Below are positions 1-7,126 of a stretch of 14,823 nucleotides of DNA, piece after piece (position 1 is the first letter of the stretch; each line of letters starts with the position of its first letter). The position numbers were made by a program, and so were the translations under genes. The notes under the pieces are model-generated. The model made no database searches. It saw only the letters and a program-made list of their open reading frames with translations, and was not told the origin of the DNA. The stretch spans positions 1 to 14,823 of the forward strand of contig CAAEBS010000089.1 in the NCBI GenBank assembly GCA_900754175.1, written 5' to 3'. The stretch comes from Clostridia bacterium. Its GTDB lineage: Bacteria > Bacillota > Clostridia > Oscillospirales > CAG-272.

Positions 1-81
1 AAGCCCGGAGTCGAACCCGGAGGGCGACCGCAGGTCGGGATCTCCTATCGTCGAGCGCACCAACCCCTGCGCCACACCCCC
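1..81 (-). other. Degenerate tRNA-like sequence inside the left repeat
   Basis: On the minus strand GGGGGTG (81-75) could be an acceptor 5' strand. It is followed by T and G at the usual positions 8-9, a D-arm-like hairpin (GCGC at 72-69 pairing with GCGC at 58-55 or GTGC at 60-57) and a class-II-like variable arm (CGACC-TGC-GGTCG, 37-25). A GGGTTCGACTCC T-loop-like sequence lies around 18-7. Against a working tRNA: the 17 nt where the anticodon arm should sit do not pair as five base pairs, the T stem has a G-G mismatch, and the acceptor 3' strand lies outside the window. The T-arm region is also a direct repeat, CCCGGAG-TCGAA-CCCGGAG (4-22 on the plus strand). It is best called a tRNA-derived or tRNA-mimicking repeat segment. 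Confidence 0.4.
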
Positions 82-147
82 GCAACGGTAAAACCCCGGG
101 TCAGCCGTATCCCCTTCCCCTTGTCCGAAAGTCTTTTGAAAGGGGTC

Positions 148-181
148 CGGGGAAAACTTGTCTCCAGAAAAGTTTTCCCCG
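148..181 (-). terminator. Terminator-like hairpin in left repeat
   Basis: CGGGGAAAACTT and its complement form a 16 bp stem (148-163 with 166-181) with one mismatch (160/169) and a CC loop. No T-tract follows on either strand, so Rho-independent termination is possible but not canonical. It matches the hairpin at 14693-14726. Confidence 0.45.
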
Positions 182-233
182 CCTCTCCCCCAGTCATTTT
201 TTCAAGGAAAGCACAAAAAGTGTCGAAAGGGTG

Positions 234-262
234 TTGACAGCACTGCTTTTTTGTGATATCAT
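234..262 (+). promoter_or_regulatory. feo operon promoter
   Basis: TTGACA (234-239), a 17 bp spacer, then TATCAT (257-262), preceded by TG at 254-255 (extended -10). This predicts a start point near 269, about 50 nt upstream of feoA. The 182-233 stretch before it holds nothing else that I recognise. Confidence 0.8.
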
Positions 263-273
263 TATTCAAAAAG

Positions 274-287
274 TTAGTCTTGACTAA
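274..287. promoter_or_regulatory. Operator-like palindrome in the feo leader, possible DtxR/IdeR-type site
   Basis: TTAGTC-TT-GACTAA is a perfect 6-2-6 inverted repeat centred about 12 nt downstream of the predicted start point, a good position for a repressor. TTAG...CTAA half-sites resemble DtxR/IdeR/MntR-family boxes, and feo genes are commonly iron-regulated. The identity of the regulator is an inference; it is not encoded in this window. Confidence 0.6.
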
Positions 288-317
288 TATTACGACTGAA
301 AAAGAGGATCTGCCCGA

Positions 318-611
318 ATGACATTAAATGAACTGAAAGTGGGACAATCTGCCCGCATCGTATCGGTAGGCGGCGAAGGCGCCCTGCGCAACCGTCTGAT
401 CGACATGGGACTTATCCCACACACCAGCCTGACGCTCCGTAAGATCGCACCGATGGGCGACCCGATTGAGATCCGGATCCGTGGATATGAGCTGACCCTG
501 CGGCTGGAGGACGCCGCCAACATCGGCATAGAAGTTCTGGAACACCCCGACACTCCAACCCCTGCGGAGACGAAAAAGCGCAGACGAAACGGCAAGGAGG
601 AAAAACGATGA
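318..611 (+). CDS. feoA: FeoA, ferrous iron transport accessory protein
   Basis: A 97-residue protein whose first 75 or so residues are a FeoA SH3-like domain: LNELKVGQSARIVSV at the N terminus, then RNRLIDMGLIP and IRIRGYELTLRLEDA. These are the usual FeoA landmarks. FeoA is a small cytosolic protein that binds FeoB and supports Fe2+ uptake. The last 20 or so residues are a Lys/Arg/Glu-rich tail beyond the usual FeoA length. AGAGG about 10 nt upstream supports the ATG at 318. The stop overlaps the feoB start (ATGA, 608-611), so the two are likely translationally coupled. Transcription probably starts at the promoter at 234-262 and is probably controlled through the palindrome at 274-287. Confidence 0.93.
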   Translation: MTLNELKVGQSARIVSVGGEGALRNRLIDMGLIPHTSLTLRKIAPMGDPIEIRIRGYELTLRLEDAANIGIEVLEHPDTPTPAETKKRRRNGKEEKR

Positions 612-2620
612 AATTTGCACTTGCCGGAAACCAGAACTGCGGAAAAACGGCGCTTTTCAATGCGCTGACGGGAATGCGTTGTCACGTGGGCAACTTCCCC
701 GGGGTAACGGTGGAGCAGAAAACCGGCGACATCCGGGACAAAAGCGGCTGTTCGGTCGTAGACCTGCCCGGCATCTACTCTCTGCGCCCCTATACGCAGG
801 AGGAGATCGTGACCCGGGATTACATACTGAAAGAAAAACCGGACTGCATCATCAACATCGTGGACGCCACCAATATTGAGCGGAACCTGTATCTGACAAT
901 GCAGCTACTGGAGCTTGACACGCCCATGGTGCTTGCACTGAACATGATGGACGAGGTGCGTGCCAACGGCGGCACGATCGACGTGGAAAAGATGAGCCGG
1001 GAGCTTGGCATCCCGGTCATTCCCATCAGCGCCATCAAGGGCGAAGGGGTATCCGAGCTTACCGACCGTGCCGTAGAGGTTGCGAAAAGCCATACCCTGC
1101 CGGTGCGCTCCGATTTCTGCGCTCCCGATTCCCCCTGTCACCGCTGTATCCATGCGGTCATGCACCTGGTGCAGGACCATGCGGAGGATGAGGGACTGCC
1201 GCTCCGCTTCTGCGCTTCCAAGCTGATCGAAAGCGACAACGACATTGCCGATCTTCTGCACCTTGACGAAAACGAACGGGAGCTGATCGAACACTGCCTG
1301 GTCCAGCTGGAAACCGAATCCGGTCTGGACCGCAACGCCGCTCTGGCGGATATGCGGTACGGCTTTATCGAAACGGTCGTTGCCGCCTCCGTGGTGAAAT
1401 GCAGTGAAAGCCGGGAGCATCGCCGCTCGGTGGCGATCGACCGGATCCTGACCGGAAAATACACCGCCATTCCGGTCTTTCTCGGCGTAATTCTTCTGAT
1501 CTTCTGGCTGACCTTCAACGTCATCGGCGCCGCCCTCCAGCGCTTGCTGGAAATCGGGATCGGTCAGCTTTCGGACGTAGTGGACCATGCCCTTCAAAGC
1601 TTTGGGCTGAATCCCGTAGTCCACAGTCTGATCATCGACGGCATCTTCAACGGCGTGGGAAGCGTTCTTTCCTTTCTGCCGGTTATCGTGACCCTGTTCT
1701 TCTTCCTCTCCATTCTGGAGGACACCGGCTATATGGCACGGGTCGCATTCGTCATGGACAAGCCCCTGCGCCGGCTCGGTCTTTCGGGGCGCTCTTTCGT
1801 CCCGATGCTGATCGGCTTCGGTTGCTCGGTTCCCGCCATTATGGCAACCCGCACCGTCTCCTCCGACCGTGACCGCAAAATGACCATGATGCTGGTCCCC
1901 TTTATGAGCTGTTCGGCAAAGATCCCGATTTATTCGGTATTCGTCGCCGCTTTCTTCCCGGGGCGGGGCGCTCTCGTCATGTTTGCCCTGTACGTCACTG
2001 GGATTCTTCTGGGGATCCTCGTGGCTCTGATCCTCAAAAAGACCGCTTTCCGTGGAAAACCGGTCCCCTTTGTAATGGAGCTTCCGAACTACCGCTTCCC
2101 CTCCCCACGCAGTGTGGCGCTTTTGCTGTGGGAAAAAGCCCGTGATTTTCTGGAGCGTGCTTTCTCGGTCATTTTCCTCGCCACGGTCGTCATCTGGTTC
2201 TTACAGAGCTTTGATTACCGGCTCAACCCGGTCACGGATTCTGCGCAAAGCCTGCTTGCCGTCATCGGTCGTGCGGTCGCCGTTATCTTCAAGCCGCTCG
2301 GCTTCGGCGACTGGCGTTTCTCCACGGCGCTGATCTCCGGCTTTATCGCCAAGGAGCAGGTGGTCTCCACGCTTGCCGTTCTGATCGGGTGCGACGCAAA
2401 TCTCCTTTATACCATGTTGCCGGCGGCGTTTCCGTCTACGCTTGCCGCCTGCAGTTTTCTGGTATTCACCCTGCTGTACACGCCCTGCGTCGCTGCCGTC
2501 GCCGCTATCCGGCGTGAGTTCAATTCCCGCTTATCCACCCTCGGCATCATTGTAATGCAGTGCGGCATCGCATGGCTGATGGCGTTCCTCGTGTACAATG
2601 TCGGGAGGCTGTTTCTATGA
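608..2620 (+). CDS. feoB: FeoB, GTP-dependent ferrous iron permease
   Basis: A 670-residue FeoB that imports Fe2+ across the cytoplasmic membrane. The N-terminal G domain shows G1 GNQNCGKT (7-14), the GNFPGVTVE switch I region (28-36), G3 DLPG (52-55), G4 NMMD (112-115) and G5 SAIKGEG (141-147). A cytosolic helical linker follows to about 285, then the hydrophobic permease with FLSILEDTGYMARVAF and two Gate motifs with Cys, GCSVPA (405-410) and CSAKIPIY (435-442). The length is a little short of the E. coli protein but normal for Clostridia. AAGGAGG (594-600) is a strong ribosome binding site. The linker carries extra cysteines (C171, C177, C180, C202) in a region that is usually Cys-poor. 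Its stop overlaps the next start by ATGA (2617-2620). Confidence 0.97.
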   Translation: MKFALAGNQNCGKTALFNALTGMRCHVGNFPGVTVEQKTGDIRDKSGCSVVDLPGIYSLRPYTQEEIVTRDYILKEKPDCIINIVDATNIERNLYLTMQLLELDTPMVLALNMMDEVRANGGTIDVEKMSRELGIPVIPISAIKGEGVSELTDRAVEVAKSHTLPVRSDFCAPDSPCHRCIHAVMHLVQDHAEDEGLPLRFCASKLIESDNDIADLLHLDENERELIEHCLVQLETESGLDRNAALADMRYGFIETVVAASVVKCSESREHRRSVAIDRILTGKYTAIPVFLGVILLIFWLTFNVIGAALQRLLEIGIGQLSDVVDHALQSFGLNPVVHSLIIDGIFNGVGSVLSFLPVIVTLFFFLSILEDTGYMARVAFVMDKPLRRLGLSGRSFVPMLIGFGCSVPAIMATRTVSSDRDRKMTMMLVPFMSCSAKIPIYSVFVAAFFPGRGALVMFALYVTGILLGILVALILKKTAFRGKPVPFVMELPNYRFPSPRSVALLLWEKARDFLERAFSVIFLATVVIWFLQSFDYRLNPVTDSAQSLLAVIGRAVAVIFKPLGFGDWRFSTALISGFIAKEQVVSTLAVLIGCDANLLYTMLPAAFPSTLAACSFLVFTLLYTPCVAAVAAIRREFNSRLSTLGIIVMQCGIAWLMAFLVYNVGRLFL

Positions 2621-2790
2621 CTGTCGGCGATATCGTCGTACTCGTGCTTGTCGGCATTGCCATGGTGTGTGCCGTGGTGTTTTCTGTCCGGCGCCGTAAA
2701 AAGCGTGGCGGCGGGTGCGGATGCGGTTGCGGCAATTGCCACGGCTGTCCGCCCGGCGAAAGCAGAAAGAAAAAGGAAAACAAAAAATAA
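2617..2790 (+). CDS. FeoB-associated Cys-rich membrane protein
   Basis: A 57-residue protein starting MTVGDIVVLVLVGIAMV. One N-terminal transmembrane helix (about 4-23) is followed by a basic RRRKKR stop-transfer segment. Next comes a Gly/Cys cluster GCGCGCGNCHGC (about 34-45, six Cys and one His) and a Lys-rich tail. This matches the FeoB-associated family (Pfam FeoB_associated) found directly after feoB in Firmicutes. A role in metal handling or FeoB partnering is suspected but not established. The start at 2617 is chosen because GGGAGG (2603-2608) lies 8 nt upstream and the ATGA overlap with feoB is typical. A longer reading from 2560 would overlap feoB deeply without support. Confidence 0.88.
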   Translation: MTVGDIVVLVLVGIAMVCAVVFSVRRRKKRGGGCGCGCGNCHGCPPGESRKKKENKK

Positions 2791-2836
2791 AACACGATTC
2801 CCGTGCGCTTTTGTATCGCACGGGAATCGTGTTTTT
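2791..2836. terminator. Bidirectional terminator between feo and his operons
   Basis: A perfect 17 bp stem (2791-2807 with 2817-2833) with a 9-nt loop is followed by TTTTT (2832-2836) on the plus strand. On the minus strand it is followed by TTTTATTTTTTG. It starts one base after the Cys-rich gene's stop and overlaps the stop of the convergent ATPase gene, so it can end transcription from both sides. Confidence 0.92.
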
Positions 2837-3533
2837 AAAGCAGTTCTTTCAGCATAGTCTGCCGGTGTCTGAGAAACATTTCGGTGATCCGGAAGCTTTC
2901 GGTCTCCTCATACGCACAGGGCACAAGTCCCTTTTCCGAGAGCGACAGGATCTCTGCCCCGGGAAGTCCCAGCAGAAAGGGCGAATGTGTCACCACGATA
3001 AACTGCGCCCCCGCCTCTGCCAAGGTGTGAATATGCCGCAAAAGCTCCAGCTGGCGCATGGGCGACAACGCCGCTTCCGGCTCGTCCATCAGGTACAGCC
3101 CCGCCTTGTCAAAGCCTTCTATAAAGGAAAGAAATCCCTCTCCGTGCGATTTTTCATGATAGTTTTCAAAGCTCTCATATTCCCGCACGGCAGTGGTGGC
3201 AAGATTGAAAAAGGTCTCCGCACGGAAAAAGAATCCCGTGGCAGGTCGCCGGTATCCCCGGATCAGCGTCATCGCCTGCCCAAGCTCCGGGGTTTCCTCA
3301 TAGGTGCAAAAACGGTAATTGCGGGTCCCGCCCTCCGGATTGAAACCGGACGCAACGGCAATTGCCTCCAACAGCGTGGATTTGCCGGAGCCGTTTTCCC
3401 CCGCCAGAAAGGTAACGTTTTTCCGGAAAGAAATCTCCCCCAGCCCGTTCAGCGCCGGGATCCTGCGAAGCCAGGAGTTTTTCCCCACCCGTTCCCAGTC
3501 GATCCGTGCGCCGGCAACAAACAACTCCGTCAA
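2835..3533 (-). CDS. AAA/ABC-type ATPase, COG3910-like, function unknown
   Basis: A 232-residue stand-alone ATPase with Walker A GENGSGKST (45-53), an ABC-signature-like SHGE (129-132), Walker B LYLMDEPE (146-153), a D-loop ALSP (155-158) and an H-loop THSP (182-185). The SHGE signature and compact size fit the predicted-ATPase group COG3910, an SMC/Rad50-like head without a coiled coil. No membrane segment or signal peptide is visible. The start is TTG at 3533, supported by GGAGG (3543-3547) 9 nt upstream and by the TTGA overlap with the hisJ stop (3530-3533). It is the last gene of the his operon, which implies co-expression, but a role in histidine synthesis is not known. Its cellular function is open. 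Confidence 0.85.
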   Translation of the reverse strand: MTELFVAGARIDWERVGKNSWLRRIPALNGLGEISFRKNVTFLAGENGSGKSTLLEAIAVASGFNPEGGTRNYRFCTYEETPELGQAMTLIRGYRRPATGFFFRAETFFNLATTAVREYESFENYHEKSHGEGFLSFIEGFDKAGLYLMDEPEAALSPMRQLELLRHIHTLAEAGAQFIVVTHSPFLLGLPGAEILSLSEKGLVPCAYEETESFRITEMFLRHRQTMLKELL

Positions 3534-4342
3534 GTCTTTTCGCCTCCGCCGGAAAATTCCCGGGCGCTAAGACAATACCGGTAGCCGCTCTGCCGCAGGT
3601 CCTCCGCAATCTCTTCCAGCCCGAACAGCAGGTGCTCCGCCGCATGACAGTCGGAGGAAAGCACAAACGGCTTTCCCGACCGGGCAATCTGCTCCCAGTA
3701 CACCGTTTCCGGATAAGGAGTGGTCCGGCATCCACGGGAAATGGCGCCGGTATTGATCTCAAAGCAGGCGGGCGTGGCAAGCAAGACGTCAAGCGCCGCC
3801 TGCGCCGCCGCACGGTAGCGGGGATGATCGGTATCGAACAGGCGGTTGTTTTCGTTATACTTGGTCACAAGGTCAAAATGCCCGATGATATTGCACCGGG
3901 TCTTTTCAAACACCTGCGCCACCGTGGCGTAATAATCCTCGGCAAAGGCGTAATAATCCCCGTTATAATGCTCCCTCACCAGCTCCTGCTGAACCTCGTC
4001 CCCCATATCCACCGGCAGATATTCCCCGTGCCGGTAAACGTAGTGGACCGAACCGATGACGTAATCGTACTCCACCTCCGCCGGCTCGGCGTAAAATTCC
4101 TGTTCGATCCCCGTCAGGATCCGCACCTGCCCGTCAAACTCCTGCCGCAGTGCCGCAAGCTCCCGGCAATATTCCAGCGTTCCCGTGCGGGACATACAGA
4201 AACTTTCGTCAAACGACTGGTAGGAATGTCCGGAAAAGCCGATCTCCGGGCATCCGAGCCGGACAGCCTCCTCCACCATGCGTCTCGGCGTGTCCTTGCC
4301 GTCGCAGAAGCAGGTGTGCGTATGATAGTTGGAAAGCTTCAT
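3530..4342 (-). CDS. hisJ: Histidinol-phosphatase, PHP family
   Basis: A 270-residue PHP-type phosphoesterase expected to hydrolyse L-histidinol phosphate to histidinol, the penultimate intermediate. Metal-site motifs are visible in order: HTHTCFCDG (7-15), GFSGHS (35-40), Glu80 in GIEQEFY, H100 in GSVHYV, GHFD (154-157) and SSDCH (229-233). This is the HisJ/HisK class of Firmicutes, unrelated to the HAD phosphatase domain of enterobacterial HisB. That fits the short monofunctional hisB in this operon. The start ATG overlaps the hisIE stop (ATGA, 4339-4342). Its own stop overlaps the TTG start of the ATPase. It supplies the phosphatase step the other his genes lack. Confidence 0.93.
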   Translation of the reverse strand: MKLSNYHTHTCFCDGKDTPRRMVEEAVRLGCPEIGFSGHSYQSFDESFCMSRTGTLEYCRELAALRQEFDGQVRILTGIEQEFYAEPAEVEYDYVIGSVHYVYRHGEYLPVDMGDEVQQELVREHYNGDYYAFAEDYYATVAQVFEKTRCNIIGHFDLVTKYNENNRLFDTDHPRYRAAAQAALDVLLATPACFEINTGAISRGCRTTPYPETVYWEQIARSGKPFVLSSDCHAAEHLLFGLEEIAEDLRQSGYRYCLSAREFSGGGEKT

Positions 4343-4989
4343 TTCGTCATTTTCTCCTGCTTGACCTTGTGGTCAATGATGTGGCGGGACGCAAGCTCCC
4401 GGTGCACGTCCTCCACCCGGATACCCATCTGCACCATCAGCACCATGACGTGATAGGCAAGGTCGGCAATTTCATAAATCGTTTCCGCACGGTCGTCCGC
4501 CTTTCCGGCAATGATGACCTCGGTGCACTCCTCTCCCACCTTTTTGAGAATTTTGTCGATTCCCTTGTCAAACAGGTAGGTGGTATAAGAACCCTCCGGA
4601 CGGTCTTTCTTTCTGCCCTCCAGCAGTCCGTACAGCCCCTCCAGCGAAAACTCGCTCAATTCCTCGCTCTGCCATACCGGGGCGGTAAAACAGCTGTCGC
4701 TTCCGGTGTGGCAGGCAGGTCCGTCCTTTTCCACCATTACGACCAGCGCATCCCGGTCGCAGTCGGCGGTAATGGAAACGATGTGCTGATAGTTTCCGCT
4801 GGTCTCGCCCTTCAGCCAGAGCTGTTGGCGGGAACGGCTCCAGAAGCAGGTCAGCCCCCGCTCCATGGATATTTTCAGGCTCTCCCGGTTCATATAGGCA
4901 AGCGTCAGCACTTTTTTGCTGACGGCGTCCACCACGATCGCCGGGATCAGTCCGTTTTCATCAAATTTCAGTTCTTCGGGGTTTATCAT
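4339..4989 (-). CDS. hisIE: HisIE, phosphoribosyl-AMP cyclohydrolase / phosphoribosyl-ATP pyrophosphatase
   Basis: A 216-residue fusion catalysing steps 2 and 3 of histidine synthesis. The HisI half (about 1-110) shows CFWSRSRQQLWLKGETSGN. It also has the metal cluster DCDRD (77-81; Asp77, Asp79, Asp81, Cys78) and zinc ligands Cys93 and Cys100 in ACHTGSDSC. The HisE half (about 113-205) shows GSYTTYLF, the MazG-like GEECTE (152-157) with catalytic acidic residues, and the downstream EIADLAYH helix. Length is normal for the fusion. The ATG at 4989 follows a purine-rich AAGGAAAG site. There is a 21-nt gap after hisF and an ATGA overlap with hisJ. Confidence 0.96.
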   Translation of the reverse strand: MINPEELKFDENGLIPAIVVDAVSKKVLTLAYMNRESLKISMERGLTCFWSRSRQQLWLKGETSGNYQHIVSITADCDRDALVVMVEKDGPACHTGSDSCFTAPVWQSEELSEFSLEGLYGLLEGRKKDRPEGSYTTYLFDKGIDKILKKVGEECTEVIIAGKADDRAETIYEIADLAYHVMVLMVQMGIRVEDVHRELASRHIIDHKVKQEKMTK

Positions 4990-5010
4990 TTTTCTCTTTC
5001 CTTTCTTTTT

Positions 5011-5769
5011 TCAGATCCTCACGGTAATATGATGTTCCAGAAGCTCCCGCTTCAGCTCGGGGATCCGGATCTCTCCGAAATGAAATACCGACGCCGCCAG
5101 TCCTGCGTCCACGCCCGGCACCGACCGGAAAAGGTCCACAAAGTCCGAGGTGCTCCCGGCGCCGCCGGATGCGATCACCGGCACCTGCACGGCATTGCAG
5201 ACCGCCTCCAGCATTTCGAGGTCAAAGCCTCCCTTTACGCCGTCGGTGTCGATCGAATTGACCACCACCTCGCCGGCGCCTTCCTCCACGCAACGGCGGA
5301 TCCATGAGATCGCTTCCATGCCGGTATTGTCTCTGCCGCCCCGGGCAAACACGCAGAATCTGCCGTCTACCCGCTTGATATCCGCCGAGATAACCACGCA
5401 CTGGTTGCCGTAGCGCTGTGCCGCCTCCCGGATCAGACCGGGATTTGAGATAGCGCCCGAATTCACGCTTACCTTGTCGGCGCCGCATTTCAGTACCCGG
5501 TCAAAATCCTCTACCGTCCGGATGCCGCCCCCCACCGTCAGGGGGATGAAAATGGTCTGTGCCACCTCGCACAGAATATCGGTAAACAGCTTTCTGCCCT
5601 CGGCAGAAGCGGTGATATCGTAGAACACAAGCTCATCGGCACCGTTTTCCGAATAATAGCGAGCCAGTTCCACCGGGGAGGAAACGTCCTGCAAGCCCCC
5701 GAAATTCACGCCCTTGACCACACGCCCGTCCCGGACGTCCAGGCACGGGATGATCCGTTTTGTAATCAT
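5011..5769 (-). CDS. hisF: HisF, imidazole glycerol phosphate synthase cyclase subunit
   Basis: A 252-residue (beta-alpha)8 barrel that joins PRFAR with ammonia delivered by HisH, giving imidazole glycerol phosphate and AICAR. The catalytic acids Asp11 (IIPCLDVRDGRVVKG) and Asp130 (VISADIKR) are both present. So are the phosphate-binding VGGGIRT (79-85) and ASGGAGS loops. Full length for the family. The ATG overlaps the hisA stop (ATGA, 5766-5769). HisF and HisA are ancient paralogues and lie side by side here, with HisH immediately upstream of HisA, so the whole synthase plus its substrate-making isomerase is contiguous. Confidence 0.97.
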   Translation of the reverse strand: MITKRIIPCLDVRDGRVVKGVNFGGLQDVSSPVELARYYSENGADELVFYDITASAEGRKLFTDILCEVAQTIFIPLTVGGGIRTVEDFDRVLKCGADKVSVNSGAISNPGLIREAAQRYGNQCVVISADIKRVDGRFCVFARGGRDNTGMEAISWIRRCVEEGAGEVVVNSIDTDGVKGGFDLEMLEAVCNAVQVPVIASGGAGSTSDFVDLFRSVPGVDAGLAASVFHFGEIRIPELKRELLEHHITVRI

Positions 5770-6479
5770 TTTGCCACCCCGATCGCCTCCCGGAGCGAAA
5801 TTGCCCCGGTGTAATATGCCTTTCCGACGATAGCGCCGTACAGCCCCATTCCGGCAAGCGCACGGACGTCCGAAAGTGAGGAAACGCCGCCGGATGCGAT
5901 CAGTTGCAAGCTGTACCGCCGGCTCAGATCGGCATACAGCGCAAGATTGGTGCCCCGCATGGCGCCGTCACGGGAAATGTCGGTGCAGATGACCGTCCGC
6001 ACACCCATTTTCTGCATTTTTCCAAGGAATTCCTCCGCCGTATACGCCGAGGTCTCCAGCCACCCCTTAATGGCAACGTAGCCGTCCTTCAGATCCACGC
6101 CCACGGCAATGCGTTCTCCGTAGCACCGGAGCGCCTCCCACAGAAAGTCCTCGTCGGTCACCGCCGCCGTGCCGAGAATCACCCGGGCAACACCGGCTTC
6201 CAGGTACCGCCCGGCAACCTCCATAGAACGGATGCCGCCGCCGACCTCCACCGAAAGCGAGGTGTTCCGGACAATTCCGGCAACCACCTCCAGATTGGGC
6301 GTGGTGCCCTCCCGGGCGCCCTCAAGATCCACCATGTGGATCCACTCCGCCCCCTGCACCGCAAAGTCATGGGCAACCGAAAGCGGGTCGTCGCTGTAAA
6401 CCGTCATTTTCCGGTAATCGCCCTCCAGCAGGCGCACCGCCTTTTTTTCATACAGATCAATTGCAGGTAAAAGTATCAT
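5766..6479 (-). CDS. hisA: HisA, ProFAR isomerase
   Basis: A 237-residue (beta-alpha)8 barrel that isomerises ProFAR to PRFAR (step 4). It begins MILLPAIDLYEKKAVRL with the catalytic base Asp8. Asp129 (VGVDLKDG), the VEVGGGIR phosphate loop (78-84) and CTDISRDGAMRGTN (165-178) are present. Length is typical. A 20-nt gap separates it from hisH and holds AAGGAAAGGA, which serves as its ribosome binding site. The stop overlaps the hisF start. Confidence 0.96.
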   Translation of the reverse strand: MILLPAIDLYEKKAVRLLEGDYRKMTVYSDDPLSVAHDFAVQGAEWIHMVDLEGAREGTTPNLEVVAGIVRNTSLSVEVGGGIRSMEVAGRYLEAGVARVILGTAAVTDEDFLWEALRCYGERIAVGVDLKDGYVAIKGWLETSAYTAEEFLGKMQKMGVRTVICTDISRDGAMRGTNLALYADLSRRYSLQLIASGGVSSLSDVRALAGMGLYGAIVGKAYYTGAISLREAIGVAK

Positions 6480-6499
6480 GCCATCCGTCCTTTCCTTGC

Positions 6500-7126
6500 T
6501 CAGACTGCCGGGGCGCTATTGCCCGCACAGAAACTGCGCAGAATGTTCAGCCCCACTTCCCCGCTCTTTTCCGGGTGAAACTGACAGCCGCAGATATTGT
6601 CCTTTGCCACGGCGGCGGTCAGCTCCCTGCCGTATTCGGCGGTGGCAATCACACTCTCCTCACATCCCGTGGCAAAGTAGGAGTGCACGAAATACACACA
6701 GTCCCCATCTTTCACCCGGGAAAGCAGAGGGTGCGCACGCCGGATATGGAGAGCATTCCAGCCGATATGGGGAATTTTCAGCTCCGGCGGGAGATATCCC
6801 TCCATGGGAATTACCTCGCCCCGAAGAAGCCCAAGCCCCCGGTGCTCCCCGTACTCAAAGCTCTTCTCAAACAAAAGCTGCATTCCAAGACAGATGCCCA
6901 TGATCTCCTTGCCCCGCTCTGCCTCCCGGCAGAGCAGGTCGGTAAGCCCGCTTTGCCGCAGTTTTTCCGCCGCATCGGCAAAGGCGCCGACGCCGGGGAG
7001 GATGATCTTGTCCGCCTGACGGAGCACCACGGGATCGGACGTCACACAGCTCTCCGCCCCAATATACCGGAGCGAAGAGCAAAGGGAAAACAGATTTCCC
7101 ACGCCGTAATCCACCACTGCGATCAT
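6500..7126 (-). CDS. hisH: HisH, imidazole glycerol phosphate synthase glutaminase subunit
   Basis: A 208-residue class I glutamine amidotransferase that hydrolyses glutamine and channels ammonia to HisF. The nucleophile Cys79 sits in GICLGMQ, and the triad partners His184 and Glu186 sit in FHPEKSG. DYGVGN near the N terminus and PHIGWN in the middle are HisH landmarks. AAAGGAG lies 7 nt upstream of the ATG. The start overlaps the hisB stop (ATGA, 7123-7126). Confidence 0.97.
   Translation of the reverse strand: MIAVVDYGVGNLFSLCSSLRYIGAESCVTSDPVVLRQADKIILPGVGAFADAAEKLRQSGLTDLLCREAERGKEIMGICLGMQLLFEKSFEYGEHRGLGLLRGEVIPMEGYLPPELKIPHIGWNALHIRRAHPLLSRVKDGDCVYFVHSYFATGCEESVIATAEYGRELTAAVAKDNICGCQFHPEKSGEVGLNILRSFCAGNSAPAV

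Larger units (their letters stand above)
1..181 (-). repeat. Dispersed hairpin plus tRNA-like repeat, left copy (cut by window edge)
   Basis: Read on the minus strand from 181 to 1, this holds a long hairpin (181-148), a CCCCTTTCAAAAGACTTT segment, a linker with CCCGGGGTTTTACCG, and then a tRNA-like segment from about 81 leftwards. The part from 181 to 49 aligns almost gap-free with 14693-14823 on the plus strand (roughly 85 percent identical by eye), so the two copies are inverted relative to each other. The left copy continues past the point where the right copy is cut. No coding sequence fits it. The ORF that could be drawn across it is very rich in Arg and Gly and has no recognisable domain. 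The full length is unknown because position 1 falls inside the element. Confidence 0.8.

Noticed and set aside
45..269. 74-codon minus-strand frame across the left repeat
   Set aside because: It runs through the hairpin and tRNA-like sequence and over the feo promoter. The matching stretch of the right repeat does not preserve the frame.
4150..5307. 385-codon plus-strand frame opposite hisJ, hisIE and hisF
   Set aside because: It crosses three real genes on the other strand, with no ribosome binding site or family resemblance.
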